Below, piece after piece: positions 1-8,518 of a stretch of 64,000 nt of DNA. The stretch comes from Dawidia cretensis (GTDB lineage: Bacteria > Bacteroidota > Bacteroidia > Cytophagales > Cyclobacteriaceae): NCBI RefSeq assembly GCF_018598175.1, contig NZ_JAHESE010000010.1, positions 113,306 through 177,305 on the forward strand, given 5' to 3'. The translations under genes were made by a program, and so were the position numbers. Below the pieces are notes generated by a model. The model saw only the letters and a program-made list of their open reading frames with translations. It had not been told where the DNA came from and searched no databases. The first letter of the stretch is position 1; the number at the start of each line of letters is the position of its first letter.

Positions 1-1
1 C

Positions 2-166
2 GTACGCGTAATCAGCAGTGTGTCGGTCGAAGAATGGGATTGTCCGCAACCCGGCCGGAAAAAATATATGCCGCGATCCGTCAGGCAGAATATCCGGAAA
101 AATATGAAGAAGATCAATACCCCCGAGAACAAGCGAGACTCCGTCGCCACGCAGGTACACCCTTAG
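2..166 (+). CDS. C-terminal fragment of an unidentified protein (5' end outside the window)
   Basis: An open frame enters from the left edge and stops at a TAG at 164-166, giving the last 54 residues of a protein. I prefer this frame because its third codon positions are rich in G and C, as in neighbouring genes, whereas the frame with an ATG at 34 lacks that bias. The stop lies 3 bp before the end of the convergent DinB-like gene, a normal compact arrangement. The visible tail is basic (many Lys and Arg) and resembles no family I know. No function is assigned, and the reading itself is uncertain. Confidence 0.4.
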   Translation, partial: VRVISSVSVEEWDCPQPGRKKYMPRSVRQNIRKNMKKINTPENKRDSVATQVHP

Positions 167-169
167 CGA

Positions 170-697
170 TTACAACCTCCCCGACGCCCGCGCATCTTTC
201 ACCACCCGCATCGTAACATGTAACTGCCCGGCATGACGCTGTGTATGCTCCGCGGCATGTACGAGCAGGCCAAGCACAGTCGACGGTATTTGTTTACGAC
301 CCACCCCACGGCTTTCCAGCAACGTGCGCTCATCGGTTTGGCGCAACTGCTCCAGACAAACATCCACCTGCTCTCGAAATTTTGTGAGTAGCAAGGCCAC
401 GGTGCATCCTTCAAATGGCCGGCCTTCGCCTTCCAACGCTTCCAGTTGTTTATCGGAAAGTACTTCGCCCCGCGCATAGGTAAAAAGCCGGCTGAGCACG
501 CCACTTAAATGTTGCAAATGAAACCCGACCGAAGCCACCGATGCAGGCTGAAGCCACAGGGCGTCATCCGGAAAATCAGTCATCCATGATTCCACCTCTT
601 CGCGCGCCTGCAACAAAGCATGTGCCACAGGTTGAAGATGTGGCGGAATGCCGTCAATCGGGCCCCGCAGCCAGACTTCCAATATATTGTGATTCAT
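170..697 (-). CDS. DinB/YfiT-like four-helix-bundle protein
   Basis: This is a 175-residue protein from the ATG at 697. The open frame runs further upstream, but that extension is Cys/Arg-rich and overlaps the divergent arginase gene, so I reject it. The DinB-like hallmarks are a histidine in helix 2 (GFHLQHLSGV, about residue 60) and a paired-histidine motif near the C-terminus (AEHTQRHAGQ), which would form the usual three-His metal site. DinB-family proteins are often damage-inducible or act as thiol-dependent transferases, but most have no known substrate, and none can be assigned here. It is transcribed divergently from the arginase-family gene with about 100 bp between the starts. Confidence 0.8.
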   Translation of the reverse strand: MNHNILEVWLRGPIDGIPPHLQPVAHALLQAREEVESWMTDFPDDALWLQPASVASVGFHLQHLSGVLSRLFTYARGEVLSDKQLEALEGEGRPFEGCTVALLLTKFREQVDVCLEQLRQTDERTLLESRGVGRKQIPSTVLGLLVHAAEHTQRHAGQLHVTMRVVKDARASGRL

Positions 698-797
698 GAG
701 CGTGTCGTACACAACAAAGGTAAGTTGTTTATGAACGATAACCACCAGGCACAGCCTTTTACGTTGTTGTTGCGATATGAGGCCACAGCACAACGAT

Positions 798-1679
798 ATG
801 ACAATTCTCGCGGCACCATCGATTCTGGGCCTTCGCCCCTCGGGTGTCGAGCGACTAGCCGAACAATTGTTACAGGCCGGCTTAGCAAAACGGCTTGGAA
901 TAAAACAACCGCTGCAATACGTACCCACACAAAACGATCGCTATAGCCAACAGCGCGATCCGCAAACACATTGCCTCAATACGCTCCCCTTACGGGAATT
1001 TTCGAAAACATTGGGTGCCGCCGTACAGCGATGCATCCCTGAAAATTTTCCCGTTGTATTGGGGGGTGACTGCAGCATCTTGTTGGGCATTATGTCGGCA
1101 TTAAAACGGCTCGGTACCTATGGCATCGTTTCGCTCGATGCGCACGCTGATTTCTACGAACCCGAGAAGTCAACCACAGGCGAAGTTGCCGACATGGACA
1201 TGGCCATTATTACTGGCAGAGGCCCCGACCTGCTAACCAACATCGACAACCTTAAACCCTATGTACAAGACCAACACGCCATCCACATAGGACAACGCGA
1301 TTGGACGGAAACACAACACTACGGCTCACAAGACATTCGTCAAACCACCATCACCTGCATCGACCTGGCAACGCTCCGGCAACACGGCGTCGCCCGGCAG
1401 AGCGCATGGGTGGCGAGTCATTTGCAATCGCTGCCTATCGCAGGTTGCTGGCTCCATTACGACACAGACGTACTGGCGGACGATCTAAACCCCGCAGTAG
1501 ATTACCGGCTACCGGGCGGCCTGCACTACGACGAAGTCGAGCTATTGGTACGAAGCCTGCTTACCACCGGTAAAATTGTCGGTATGAGTGTCTCGATCTT
1601 CAATCCCGCCCTCGACTCCGAAGGACATATTACCGCAAGTCTCGTCGAACATTTCGGGCGCATCTTTAACGTGTCGTAA
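798..1679 (+). CDS. Arginase/agmatinase-family (ureohydrolase) protein
   Basis: This is a 293-residue protein from the ATG at 798; an upstream in-frame ATG at 777 would add seven residues of no family character. Three ureohydrolase metal motifs are visible: VVLGGDCS near residue 88, SLDAHADFY near residue 115, and HYDTDVLADD near residue 223. These normally hold a binuclear Mn centre that hydrolyses a guanidino group to urea. The first ligand, normally His in GGDHS, is Cys here, a substitution also found in some divergent arginase-family members, so the substrate is uncertain. No ornithine, agmatine or urea genes are nearby. It appears to be a single-gene unit. Confidence 0.82.
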   Translation: MTILAAPSILGLRPSGVERLAEQLLQAGLAKRLGIKQPLQYVPTQNDRYSQQRDPQTHCLNTLPLREFSKTLGAAVQRCIPENFPVVLGGDCSILLGIMSALKRLGTYGIVSLDAHADFYEPEKSTTGEVADMDMAIITGRGPDLLTNIDNLKPYVQDQHAIHIGQRDWTETQHYGSQDIRQTTITCIDLATLRQHGVARQSAWVASHLQSLPIAGCWLHYDTDVLADDLNPAVDYRLPGGLHYDEVELLVRSLLTTGKIVGMSVSIFNPALDSEGHITASLVEHFGRIFNVS

Positions 1680-1893
1680 CACGCTCATTTGCGTGCATGG
1701 CGGCGCACAAAAATATCGAAGCGAGTGTATTCCAGACTCTTGCGGGACAGCCCGGGAGTTGTCCTGTTATCCAGGTCGACATGATAGCATTCCGTATCGA
1801 CGAGTTTTACTTGCCGATTAAACATTTTTCTCTTACCTTAATATACCGAGCAATTTTCGTTGAAGTCACATTCGTTGAAGCCATAATGGCGAT

Positions 1894-3282
1894 ATGAATC
1901 CAAAAATATCCTCCATTACCCCGCGCAACGTAATTGCGTTGATCGGGATCATTTTCTTCGCATCAGCAGTTCTGATCGTGATCAACTATTACACCATCCT
2001 GATCACATCGGGTGTTCGCGCGTATATTAACGGCGAGTCCCAATATTCCAAAGGGCAAAAAGATGCATCCCGCAATTTGTTGCTCTACCTCGATACCCAC
2101 GACACACTTTACTTTAACCGTTTCCGCAAGGAGTTAAGTGTGAACATCGGCGACAGCATTGTGCGCGTGGGTCTCAGCACCGGCGCCGATGAGTCGATTG
2201 TGCGTGCAGGACTTACCGCAGGCCGCAATCACGTCGACGACCATAGCGACATGATCTGGCTTTTTAAGAACTTCGGAAATGTCTCGTTTATGAAGCGCGC
2301 CATTAAGTTATGGAAAGAAGCCGATTACATCATTTTACAAGAATACCGGCTCGCAGAAGAGGCGCACCTCAAGATTTTACAGGGACAACTGACGGCCGCC
2401 GACAAAGCAGAGTATGTAAGCAAGATCACCGAATTTACGACGGGGCTCACGATTCGCGAGCGCGAATTCTCGGGGGTCCTGGGCGCCGCCGCGCGTACGG
2501 TCAACTATTGGCTCTTTATTACCAATGTGGTCATGACCCTGTTAATCATCGGCAGTGCCAGCGGTTATGCCATGGTGATGATTCACCGACTGCGTGAAAA
2601 CAACGCCGACCTCTCCCGCACCAACCATGAGCTGGACAAGTTTGTTTACAGCGCTTCACACGACTTGCGCGCACCGATCTCGTCGTTGAGCGGCCTGATC
2701 GAGATCGCAATGGCCGAAGGCGACGTAAACCAAATCAAGTCCTACCTCGCGCTCATGAAAACCACCCTGGGCAAACAGGACGAGTTTATCCGAGAGATCA
2801 TCGACTTTTCGCGCAATAAGCGCACCACTGTCCACCGTAAAGAAGTAAACCTCGATACCCTGTTCGACCAGGTAATTGCCCGCCACCAATACATGCCTGG
2901 CGCGCACGATATTGCCATTCACAAGGAAATAACCGATCCGGTCCTCTGGATCGACGGCCTGCGACTGGAAATTGTCATGAACAATATCATTTCCAATGCC
3001 ATCAAGTACCACGACAAATCCAAAGAAGAAAAATACATTCTTATTAAAAGCTATCGCAAGAATGGCGCGCGCGTGATCGAAATCGCCGACAACGGCCAGG
3101 GCATCCTGAAGGAATACCATGAAAAGATCTTCGATATGTTCTTCGTAACACCCAACAGCCAAAAGGGATCAGGACTGGGGCTGTACATCACGAAGGAAAC
3201 CATTACCCGGTTAAAGGGCACTATACGGGTCGAGTCCGAATCACGGACCGGCAGCAACTTTATTATCAACATTCCTGCATGA
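1894..3282 (+). CDS. Membrane sensor histidine kinase
   Basis: This is a 462-residue kinase. A first membrane helix spans about residues 11-33 and a second about 203-230; between them lies a helical extracytoplasmic domain of about 170 residues. No HAMP domain is evident. The dimerisation/phosphoacceptor region has His near residue 255 (YSASHDLRAP). The ATPase domain at about 340-462 shows the N box (NNIISNAIKY), G1 box (DNGQGI) and G2 box (GSGLGLYI). The sensor domain contains a tandem 13-residue duplication at residues 87-112. The gene overlaps the downstream response regulator by 4 bp (ATGA), so the two are translationally coupled and probably partners. The signal is unknown. Confidence 0.92.
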   Translation: MNPKISSITPRNVIALIGIIFFASAVLIVINYYTILITSGVRAYINGESQYSKGQKDASRNLLLYLDTHDTLYFNRFRKELSVNIGDSIVRVGLSTGADESIVRAGLTAGRNHVDDHSDMIWLFKNFGNVSFMKRAIKLWKEADYIILQEYRLAEEAHLKILQGQLTAADKAEYVSKITEFTTGLTIREREFSGVLGAAARTVNYWLFITNVVMTLLIIGSASGYAMVMIHRLRENNADLSRTNHELDKFVYSASHDLRAPISSLSGLIEIAMAEGDVNQIKSYLALMKTTLGKQDEFIREIIDFSRNKRTTVHRKEVNLDTLFDQVIARHQYMPGAHDIAIHKEITDPVLWIDGLRLEIVMNNIISNAIKYHDKSKEEKYILIKSYRKNGARVIEIADNGQGILKEYHEKIFDMFFVTPNSQKGSGLGLYITKETITRLKGTIRVESESRTGSNFIINIPA

Positions 3283-3665
3283 AAACCGATTGCCAGTTCC
3301 TCATCATCGACGACAACGAGGTAGACCAACTTGTCACACAGCAGTTGCTAAAAAAAGATTTCGGCGCGGTGGAGGTTGCCCAGGCGGGGAACGGCATCGA
3401 AGCCATGCAATGGATACAGGACCTGAAGTCGGACCTGCCGAATAGCCTGGTAATTTTATTGGACGTACGCATGCCCCTGATGGACGGTTTCCAATTCCTC
3501 GACGCCTTTGAGTCACTGAACGAAGAGGTAAAGAAAATGACCAAGATCATTATGCTCTCCTCTACGCTTGATCCACGCGACATCGAACAAGCCGAAGCGC
3601 ACAAGAACGTCATCCAGCTGTTTAGCAAACCTCTGCCTGTAAAACAGTTGCACGCGCTCATCTAG
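3279..3665 (+). CDS. Single-domain response regulator (receiver only)
   Basis: This 128-residue protein consists only of a CheY-like receiver. The acidic pocket is in LIIDDNEVD near residue 10, the phosphoacceptor Asp is in LLDVRMPLMDG near residue 62, and the conserved Ser/Lys positions are in MLSSTLD and FSKPLPV. There is no DNA-binding or enzymatic output domain, so the output must go through protein contact or a phosphorelay. The start overlaps the stop of the histidine kinase by 4 bp, which marks that kinase as the likely phosphodonor. The gene converges on the end of the large hybrid regulator, 14 bp away. Confidence 0.93.
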   Translation: MKTDCQFLIIDDNEVDQLVTQQLLKKDFGAVEVAQAGNGIEAMQWIQDLKSDLPNSLVILLDVRMPLMDGFQFLDAFESLNEEVKKMTKIIMLSSTLDPRDIEQAEAHKNVIQLFSKPLPVKQLHALI

Positions 3666-3679
3666 CCGACACCACCGGG

Positions 3680-6600
3680 CTATGCATTATCGGCCGGCGA
3701 CGGTGTCGGCTTGTCCGCCTCCTCGCCCTGTCTGCTTATCCCGTAAGCAGAAGGCGTAACCCCAAACAATTTCTTAAAACACTCCCGAAAGTACGGAAGG
3801 TCGTTAAACCCAACCTCATAGGTAATCTGCGCAATGGTCAGCTCGCCCAGAGCGAGCAATTGCGCCGCCCGCTTCAGCCGGATGGTACGAATAAATTCAT
3901 TGGCCGACTGGCCCGACACCGCTTTGAGCTTACGGTATAATTGCGTGCGACTCATCGCCACATCGCGCCCCAGGTCTTCTACACCATATGCCGGATTGCC
4001 CATGTTGCGTTCGATGCTTTCGAGCACTTGCTGTACAAACCGGGCATCGGTAGATGTATGCGTTACCTGCTTCGGCGACAGGCGGAGCGTAGACCGATCC
4101 TGGAAAGCTGCGTGCAACTGCTCCCGCCTGCGCAACATGTTACGCACCTTCAATTGTAACACCTGTGGATGGAAAGGCTTCGTAACATAATCGTCCGCAC
4201 CGGTCTCAAGCCCTTCTACTTTAAAGAGCAGCGAGGTACGGGCCGTGAGCAATATGACGGGAATATGTGCCGTGCGGGCGGAAGTTTTCAGCGTGCGACA
4301 AAGGGTTATTCCGTCCATCACGGGCATCATCACGTCGCTGATAATAATATCGGGTATTTCGTCCTGGGCAATCGCCAACCCCTCCTGCCCATCGGCCGCC
4401 TCGCGAATGCTATATTCTGCCTGAAAAATCGAACGTATATAGTCGCGCACGCCAGCATTATCTTCGACAATCAATAGTTTTTGCACGTCTTCCGGATGCT
4501 CCGGTGGTTCCGTACAAACCGGTGCCGTATCGCCGACCGGCGGAACAGTATAAATAAACGCATCGGTCTCTTCTATACCGCTGGCGCGCTGCGACGCATC
4601 AAAGTGCGTACTCCCCTTGCGGAGCCGGATGATAAAACGCGTAAAGACGTGCTCCTCGCTCTCTACTGTAATAGTGCCCTGGTGCATATCTATCAGGCTT
4701 TTTGTCAGTGCGAGGCCTATACCGGTGCCGGCATGATGCCGGTCTTCATCATAGCTAAAAAAACTTTGAAAGATATGTTCGACATGCTCGCGGCGTATAC
4801 CCTTTCCGCTGTCCTCCACAATTACAGCTACAGCATCTTCCAATTCTTGTACCCACAGCACAACCCGGCCACCCGCCGGTGTATTCTTGAATGCATTCGA
4901 CAGCAGGTTAAACAAGATCTTCTCAAAATGATCCCGGTCAAACCATACGTGGACCACCGGTGACGATGCCTGCAAGGTGAAACTTAGTTGTAATTCCGCG
5001 GCCAATGCGTCAAATGACAATTTTACTTCTTGCACAAATTGCACCATGTTGCCTTCGCTTACCGCCAGCGACAGATTACCCGACTCGGCCTTACGAAAAT
5101 CCAACAACTGGTTTACCAGGTGCAGCAGGCGCTGCCCGTTGTTTTGCACCACCAGCAGTTGGTCGCGCACCGGCTTGCCCACACCGGCGGAATCCAGCAG
5201 ACTGTGCAATGGACCGAGGATCAGCGTCAGCGGTGTACGAAACTCGTGGGAGATATTAGTAAAGAACTGCAATTTGGCCTGGTTGAGCTTCTCCAGGTTC
5301 TCGCGTTGCAGCCGTTCTACTTTCAAGTCATGTCTGAAATTGGCGCGCATCAGGATCAACTTGCGGAAGAAGTGCAGGATCAACAAGCTGGCCAGCACAT
5401 AACCCACGGCGGCCCAGGTTGTTTTCCACCAAGGCGGCAGAATGACCAGCGACGCCTCACTTTCTGCTTCACTCCAGACGCCGTCGCTGGTGGTGGCCTT
5501 TACTTTAAACTGGTAGTGACCGGGGTTCAGGTTGGTATAGTTAGCGTAACGGCGAGTGGCCTGTGTGTAATTCCAATCCTTGTCAAATCCTTCGAGCTTA
5601 TAAGCATAGCGTGTCTTCTCGGGCGCCGCATACATCAGGGCCGTAAACTCGAACGAGATGGAGTTCTCAAAATGTTTGAGCGTTACCTCGGATGTCTCCG
5701 CAAGCGGTTTTTCCAACACCACACGTCCGCCAAACGCCGCCCCTACCGGCACAGGTTTGTTAAACACCTGAAAGTCGCTGATTACCACATTGGGCACGAC
5801 AGGATTGGGCACGGCTGCTGCCGGATCAATAATATTAAACCCTTCCGATCCCCCGAAGAGCAATAGCCCCTTCGGGTCCTTATAACAAACATGGTTATAG
5901 AAAAAGCCCCCCTGTATACGGTCGTGGCTGTCGTAGCTCTTGACGAAGTGTGGGTTTCCGGGATCGATCACGGTCAGGCCATCCCAGTGGGCCAACCACA
6001 GCTTGCCGCTGTCATCTTCAAGTATGCTGACGAGCACATTATTACTCGGCCCCGCCTCGAAGGCGTGCGGCCGGAACGTTTCCGTGCGGCGGTCAAAAGT
6101 ATTCAACCCACCCTCGGTGCCGATCCAAAGCCCGCCGGCATGGTCCTCATACATGGCATTGATAAAATTGTTAGTCAGCTCACTGTGCAGGCTATCGCCC
6201 CGGTAATAGTGGCGTACGTCCAGTCCCTGGGTTGTCCGGCGCACGCGGTAAAGACCATTGCCCCGGCTGCCAATCCAAAGCGCGCCCGCGTGGTCGGCGT
6301 GCATCACCACCATCGGCACCCGTTCCAACAATGGCGCTTGGTATTGCACTACCCGGCCTTCGGGCGTAATCATATTCAGGCCACCACTCCACGTGCCCAG
6401 CCAGATATTGCCCCGCACGTCTTCGGCAAAAGACATGACGTAGTCGTCACTGATGGGGGCCGCCGACCGCAGCCCATAATGTTTGAACTGTGTAATCTGC
6501 GGGTTATTTCCCACAACTTTCTCCGAAAATGTATAGACACCGTCTCCCGCCGTACTGACCCACACGTTGCCGCGCGAGTCGGTAAACAACACCTGTATAA

Positions 6601-7876
6601 AATCCGTAAAGTCGTTCGCCTCCCGGTGCCGGATGGTATAGCGCCGGAATGTACCATTGGTAAACCGGAACAAGCCCCCGCCGAGTGTCGAGATCCAATA
6701 CCCACCGTCGCGTGCACTGCGCAGGCCCGTGATGATGCTGCGCGTCGGATCAAATGCCGAGGTCTTGTGTGCCGCAAAGCCTTTAGCGTAGCTGTCGTAT
6801 TTGTTTAATCCTTTTTTTGTACCAACCCACAATACGCCGCCACGATCCAGGAAGAGCGACGTAACCGTATTGTGGCTCAGGTTCACCGTGCGATCATCAC
6901 CTCCCAGGAAACGCATGAACCTGCCGGCTTCGGGATCAAAGAAGTTTAACCCCATTTCCGATCCGGCCAGTATATAGGGATGCTCGCCGTCCACCACCAT
7001 AAAGGCACGAAAGAGATTATAACCCGACGATTTACCCTCTACGATGTAGTTCACCGTACCCGTCTCGTCCACACGCTTGATTCCTTTTTTGGTACTATAC
7101 CAAATCACAGGTGGCCGGCCACGGTGCCGGGTTTCTTCAATGTGGTATATATGATGATGGAGGCTGGCGTCGGCGGGGTCGGCATCATTGTAGAGGTACC
7201 GTACAAACATATAATCCTTCCCGCCATTGGCTCGGGGTGGTATCATTCTGTTGAGACCGTATTCGGTGCCCACCCACAAGTCGCCGGTGGATGAAAGAAA
7301 TATATCCGTAACGAACGGCTGGCTGAGGGTGGTTGTATCGTTCACATCCAATACAAACGCGCGGAAAGAGCCGGTAGCCTCGTTCAATAGATTCAGCCCG
7401 TACTCCGTCCCTACCCACAATTGCCCCTGGTCGTCTTCTTGCAATGCCCAGACGTTGTCATTGCTCAAACTGGCCGGGTTGCCGGGCTGATGCTGGAAGT
7501 GCGTAAACTTATCCGTGCCATGATCGTAGCGGAACAATCCACCGCGATGGGTACCGATCCAGATCGATCCTTTCCGGTCTTCATAGATCGTGGTGATTTT
7601 ATTGCTTCTGATCTTATCCGGGGCGTTGTCGGAGTGAAAGACCGTGGCGGTATACCCGTCGTAGCGAATCAGTCCGGACCAGGTGCCGATCCATAAATAT
7701 CCCGTACGATCTTGTAAGATACAGTTGATGGAGCTCTGAGAAAGCCCAAGCTTTTCAGGCAGTGCATGAAAGATGATATTCTTCTGCGGAAGCTCGGCAG
7801 GTTGGGCCGCCAGCCTGACCGTGCCTAACCCGGCTACGACCAGCAGATATGCCCACAGGAACCTCCATACAGACAT
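3680..7876 (-). CDS. Hybrid two-component system regulator (HTCS) of the mannan locus
   Basis: This is a 1398-residue one-protein signalling system. A signal peptide (1-24) is followed by about 700 residues of repeated periplasmic propeller units (recurring LWIGT/LWVGT motifs), a Y_Y_Y domain near 755-800 and a membrane helix near 817-837. Next come a kinase core (ISHEFRTPLTL, His near 877; ATPase near 980-1080), a receiver (SDVMMPVMDG, Asp near 1180) and a C-terminal AraC-type helix-turn-helix (1290-1380). HTCS proteins bind an imported oligosaccharide in the periplasm and activate their own SusC/SusD locus. It is the last gene of the run from SusC, 18 bp after the cupin gene, which supports this role. 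Its ligand, presumably a manno-oligosaccharide, is inferred. Confidence 0.95.
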   Translation of the reverse strand: MSVWRFLWAYLLVVAGLGTVRLAAQPAELPQKNIIFHALPEKLGLSQSSINCILQDRTGYLWIGTWSGLIRYDGYTATVFHSDNAPDKIRSNKITTIYEDRKGSIWIGTHRGGLFRYDHGTDKFTHFQHQPGNPASLSNDNVWALQEDDQGQLWVGTEYGLNLLNEATGSFRAFVLDVNDTTTLSQPFVTDIFLSSTGDLWVGTEYGLNRMIPPRANGGKDYMFVRYLYNDADPADASLHHHIYHIEETRHRGRPPVIWYSTKKGIKRVDETGTVNYIVEGKSSGYNLFRAFMVVDGEHPYILAGSEMGLNFFDPEAGRFMRFLGGDDRTVNLSHNTVTSLFLDRGGVLWVGTKKGLNKYDSYAKGFAAHKTSAFDPTRSIITGLRSARDGGYWISTLGGGLFRFTNGTFRRYTIRHREANDFTDFIQVLFTDSRGNVWVSTAGDGVYTFSEKVVGNNPQITQFKHYGLRSAAPISDDYVMSFAEDVRGNIWLGTWSGGLNMITPEGRVVQYQAPLLERVPMVVMHADHAGALWIGSRGNGLYRVRRTTQGLDVRHYYRGDSLHSELTNNFINAMYEDHAGGLWIGTEGGLNTFDRRTETFRPHAFEAGPSNNVLVSILEDDSGKLWLAHWDGLTVIDPGNPHFVKSYDSHDRIQGGFFYNHVCYKDPKGLLLFGGSEGFNIIDPAAAVPNPVVPNVVISDFQVFNKPVPVGAAFGGRVVLEKPLAETSEVTLKHFENSISFEFTALMYAAPEKTRYAYKLEGFDKDWNYTQATRRYANYTNLNPGHYQFKVKATTSDGVWSEAESEASLVILPPWWKTTWAAVGYVLASLLILHFFRKLILMRANFRHDLKVERLQRENLEKLNQAKLQFFTNISHEFRTPLTLILGPLHSLLDSAGVGKPVRDQLLVVQNNGQRLLHLVNQLLDFRKAESGNLSLAVSEGNMVQFVQEVKLSFDALAAELQLSFTLQASSPVVHVWFDRDHFEKILFNLLSNAFKNTPAGGRVVLWVQELEDAVAVIVEDSGKGIRREHVEHIFQSFFSYDEDRHHAGTGIGLALTKSLIDMHQGTITVESEEHVFTRFIIRLRKGSTHFDASQRASGIEETDAFIYTVPPVGDTAPVCTEPPEHPEDVQKLLIVEDNAGVRDYIRSIFQAEYSIREAADGQEGLAIAQDEIPDIIISDVMMPVMDGITLCRTLKTSARTAHIPVILLTARTSLLFKVEGLETGADDYVTKPFHPQVLQLKVRNMLRRREQLHAAFQDRSTLRLSPKQVTHTSTDARFVQQVLESIERNMGNPAYGVEDLGRDVAMSRTQLYRKLKAVSGQSANEFIRTIRLKRAAQLLALGELTIAQITYEVGFNDLPYFRECFKKLFGVTPSAYGISRQGEEADKPTPSPADNA

Positions 7877-7894
7877 GAACAGATGTTTTAAAGT

Positions 7895-8455
7895 TTATAA
7901 GACCGACCTTCCAAAATCGTCTTGCACCCGCACGATATCATCTTCGTCAGAAGGGTGCAAGGCATCCGTATGTTGCCATATCTCGGCAACCATGCCCCAG
8001 TTCTCCAGGCCCACCAGCCGGTGACGCTGGCCGCGATCTAACCGGATAACATCTCCGGGCATCATCGGCTGTACAAGGCCTTCATCGTCCGTCGGACTTA
8101 TGGCCACACCGGCCTCGCCGGCGACAAGCTTCCAAATCTCCGCGCGTCGGTGGTGATATTGCCACGACAGACGCCGGCTGCCTTGTACAATCAGTATCTT
8201 CGGACTCAGCCGCCCGCCGATGCGGAGATCCGCTACGGAAATACCAAAAAAAAACTGTTGTGCAAATTGTTGCGCTTGCGTTTCGTCGATGACAAAAAAA
8301 CCGCCCCAGGGCCGGGCCAGGTCGCGGGAGGTTACTAAAAGACCGTTGGCTTCCAGGTACTGTTGCACTTTTTCAAAGATCGCAAGCTTTGAGTCGGTAG
8401 GGTAAAAGGTTAAGGGCATGTCGATGGGTTTGGTAACTGAAATATCGTGAATCAT
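7895..8455 (-). CDS. Cupin protein resembling mannose-6-phosphate isomerase type II / 'phosphoheptose isomerase'
   Basis: This is a 186-residue protein from the ATG at 8455, which has an AAGGA stretch about 10 bp upstream; an ATG at 8419 would give 174 residues and a more family-like N-terminus. The motif RPWGGFFVID near residue 49 and the cupin motifs (SWQYHHRRAEIW, then PGDVIRLDRGQRH) resemble the C-terminal cupin of type II phosphomannose isomerases. Such cupins bind one metal through His and Glu. Between a mannanase and the locus regulator, a role in handling mannose or a manno-sugar phosphate is plausible but unproven. Bacteroidota homologues are often labelled phosphoheptose isomerase, a name with little support here. 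Confidence 0.78.
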   Translation of the reverse strand: MIHDISVTKPIDMPLTFYPTDSKLAIFEKVQQYLEANGLLVTSRDLARPWGGFFVIDETQAQQFAQQFFFGISVADLRIGGRLSPKILIVQGSRRLSWQYHHRRAEIWKLVAGEAGVAISPTDDEGLVQPMMPGDVIRLDRGQRHRLVGLENWGMVAEIWQHTDALHPSDEDDIVRVQDDFGRSVL

Positions 8456-8518
8456 ACAGATATTTCCTTCACCCAGACACTTATTCTAACGTATAGCATA
8501 CAGGGCGGAGGCTCCTTC

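Noticed and set aside
1680-1893. Short frames between the arginase-family gene and the histidine kinase (for example 1697-1897)
   Set aside because: They lack family features and the GC-rich third positions of the flanking genes. No promoter or RNA structure was convincing in this 214-bp gap.
5891-6808. 305-codon plus-strand frame (and the 278-codon one at 5030-5866) opposite the HTCS gene
   Set aside because: Both are shadows of the HTCS propeller and kinase regions; the repeated propeller motifs in the sense frame explain their length.
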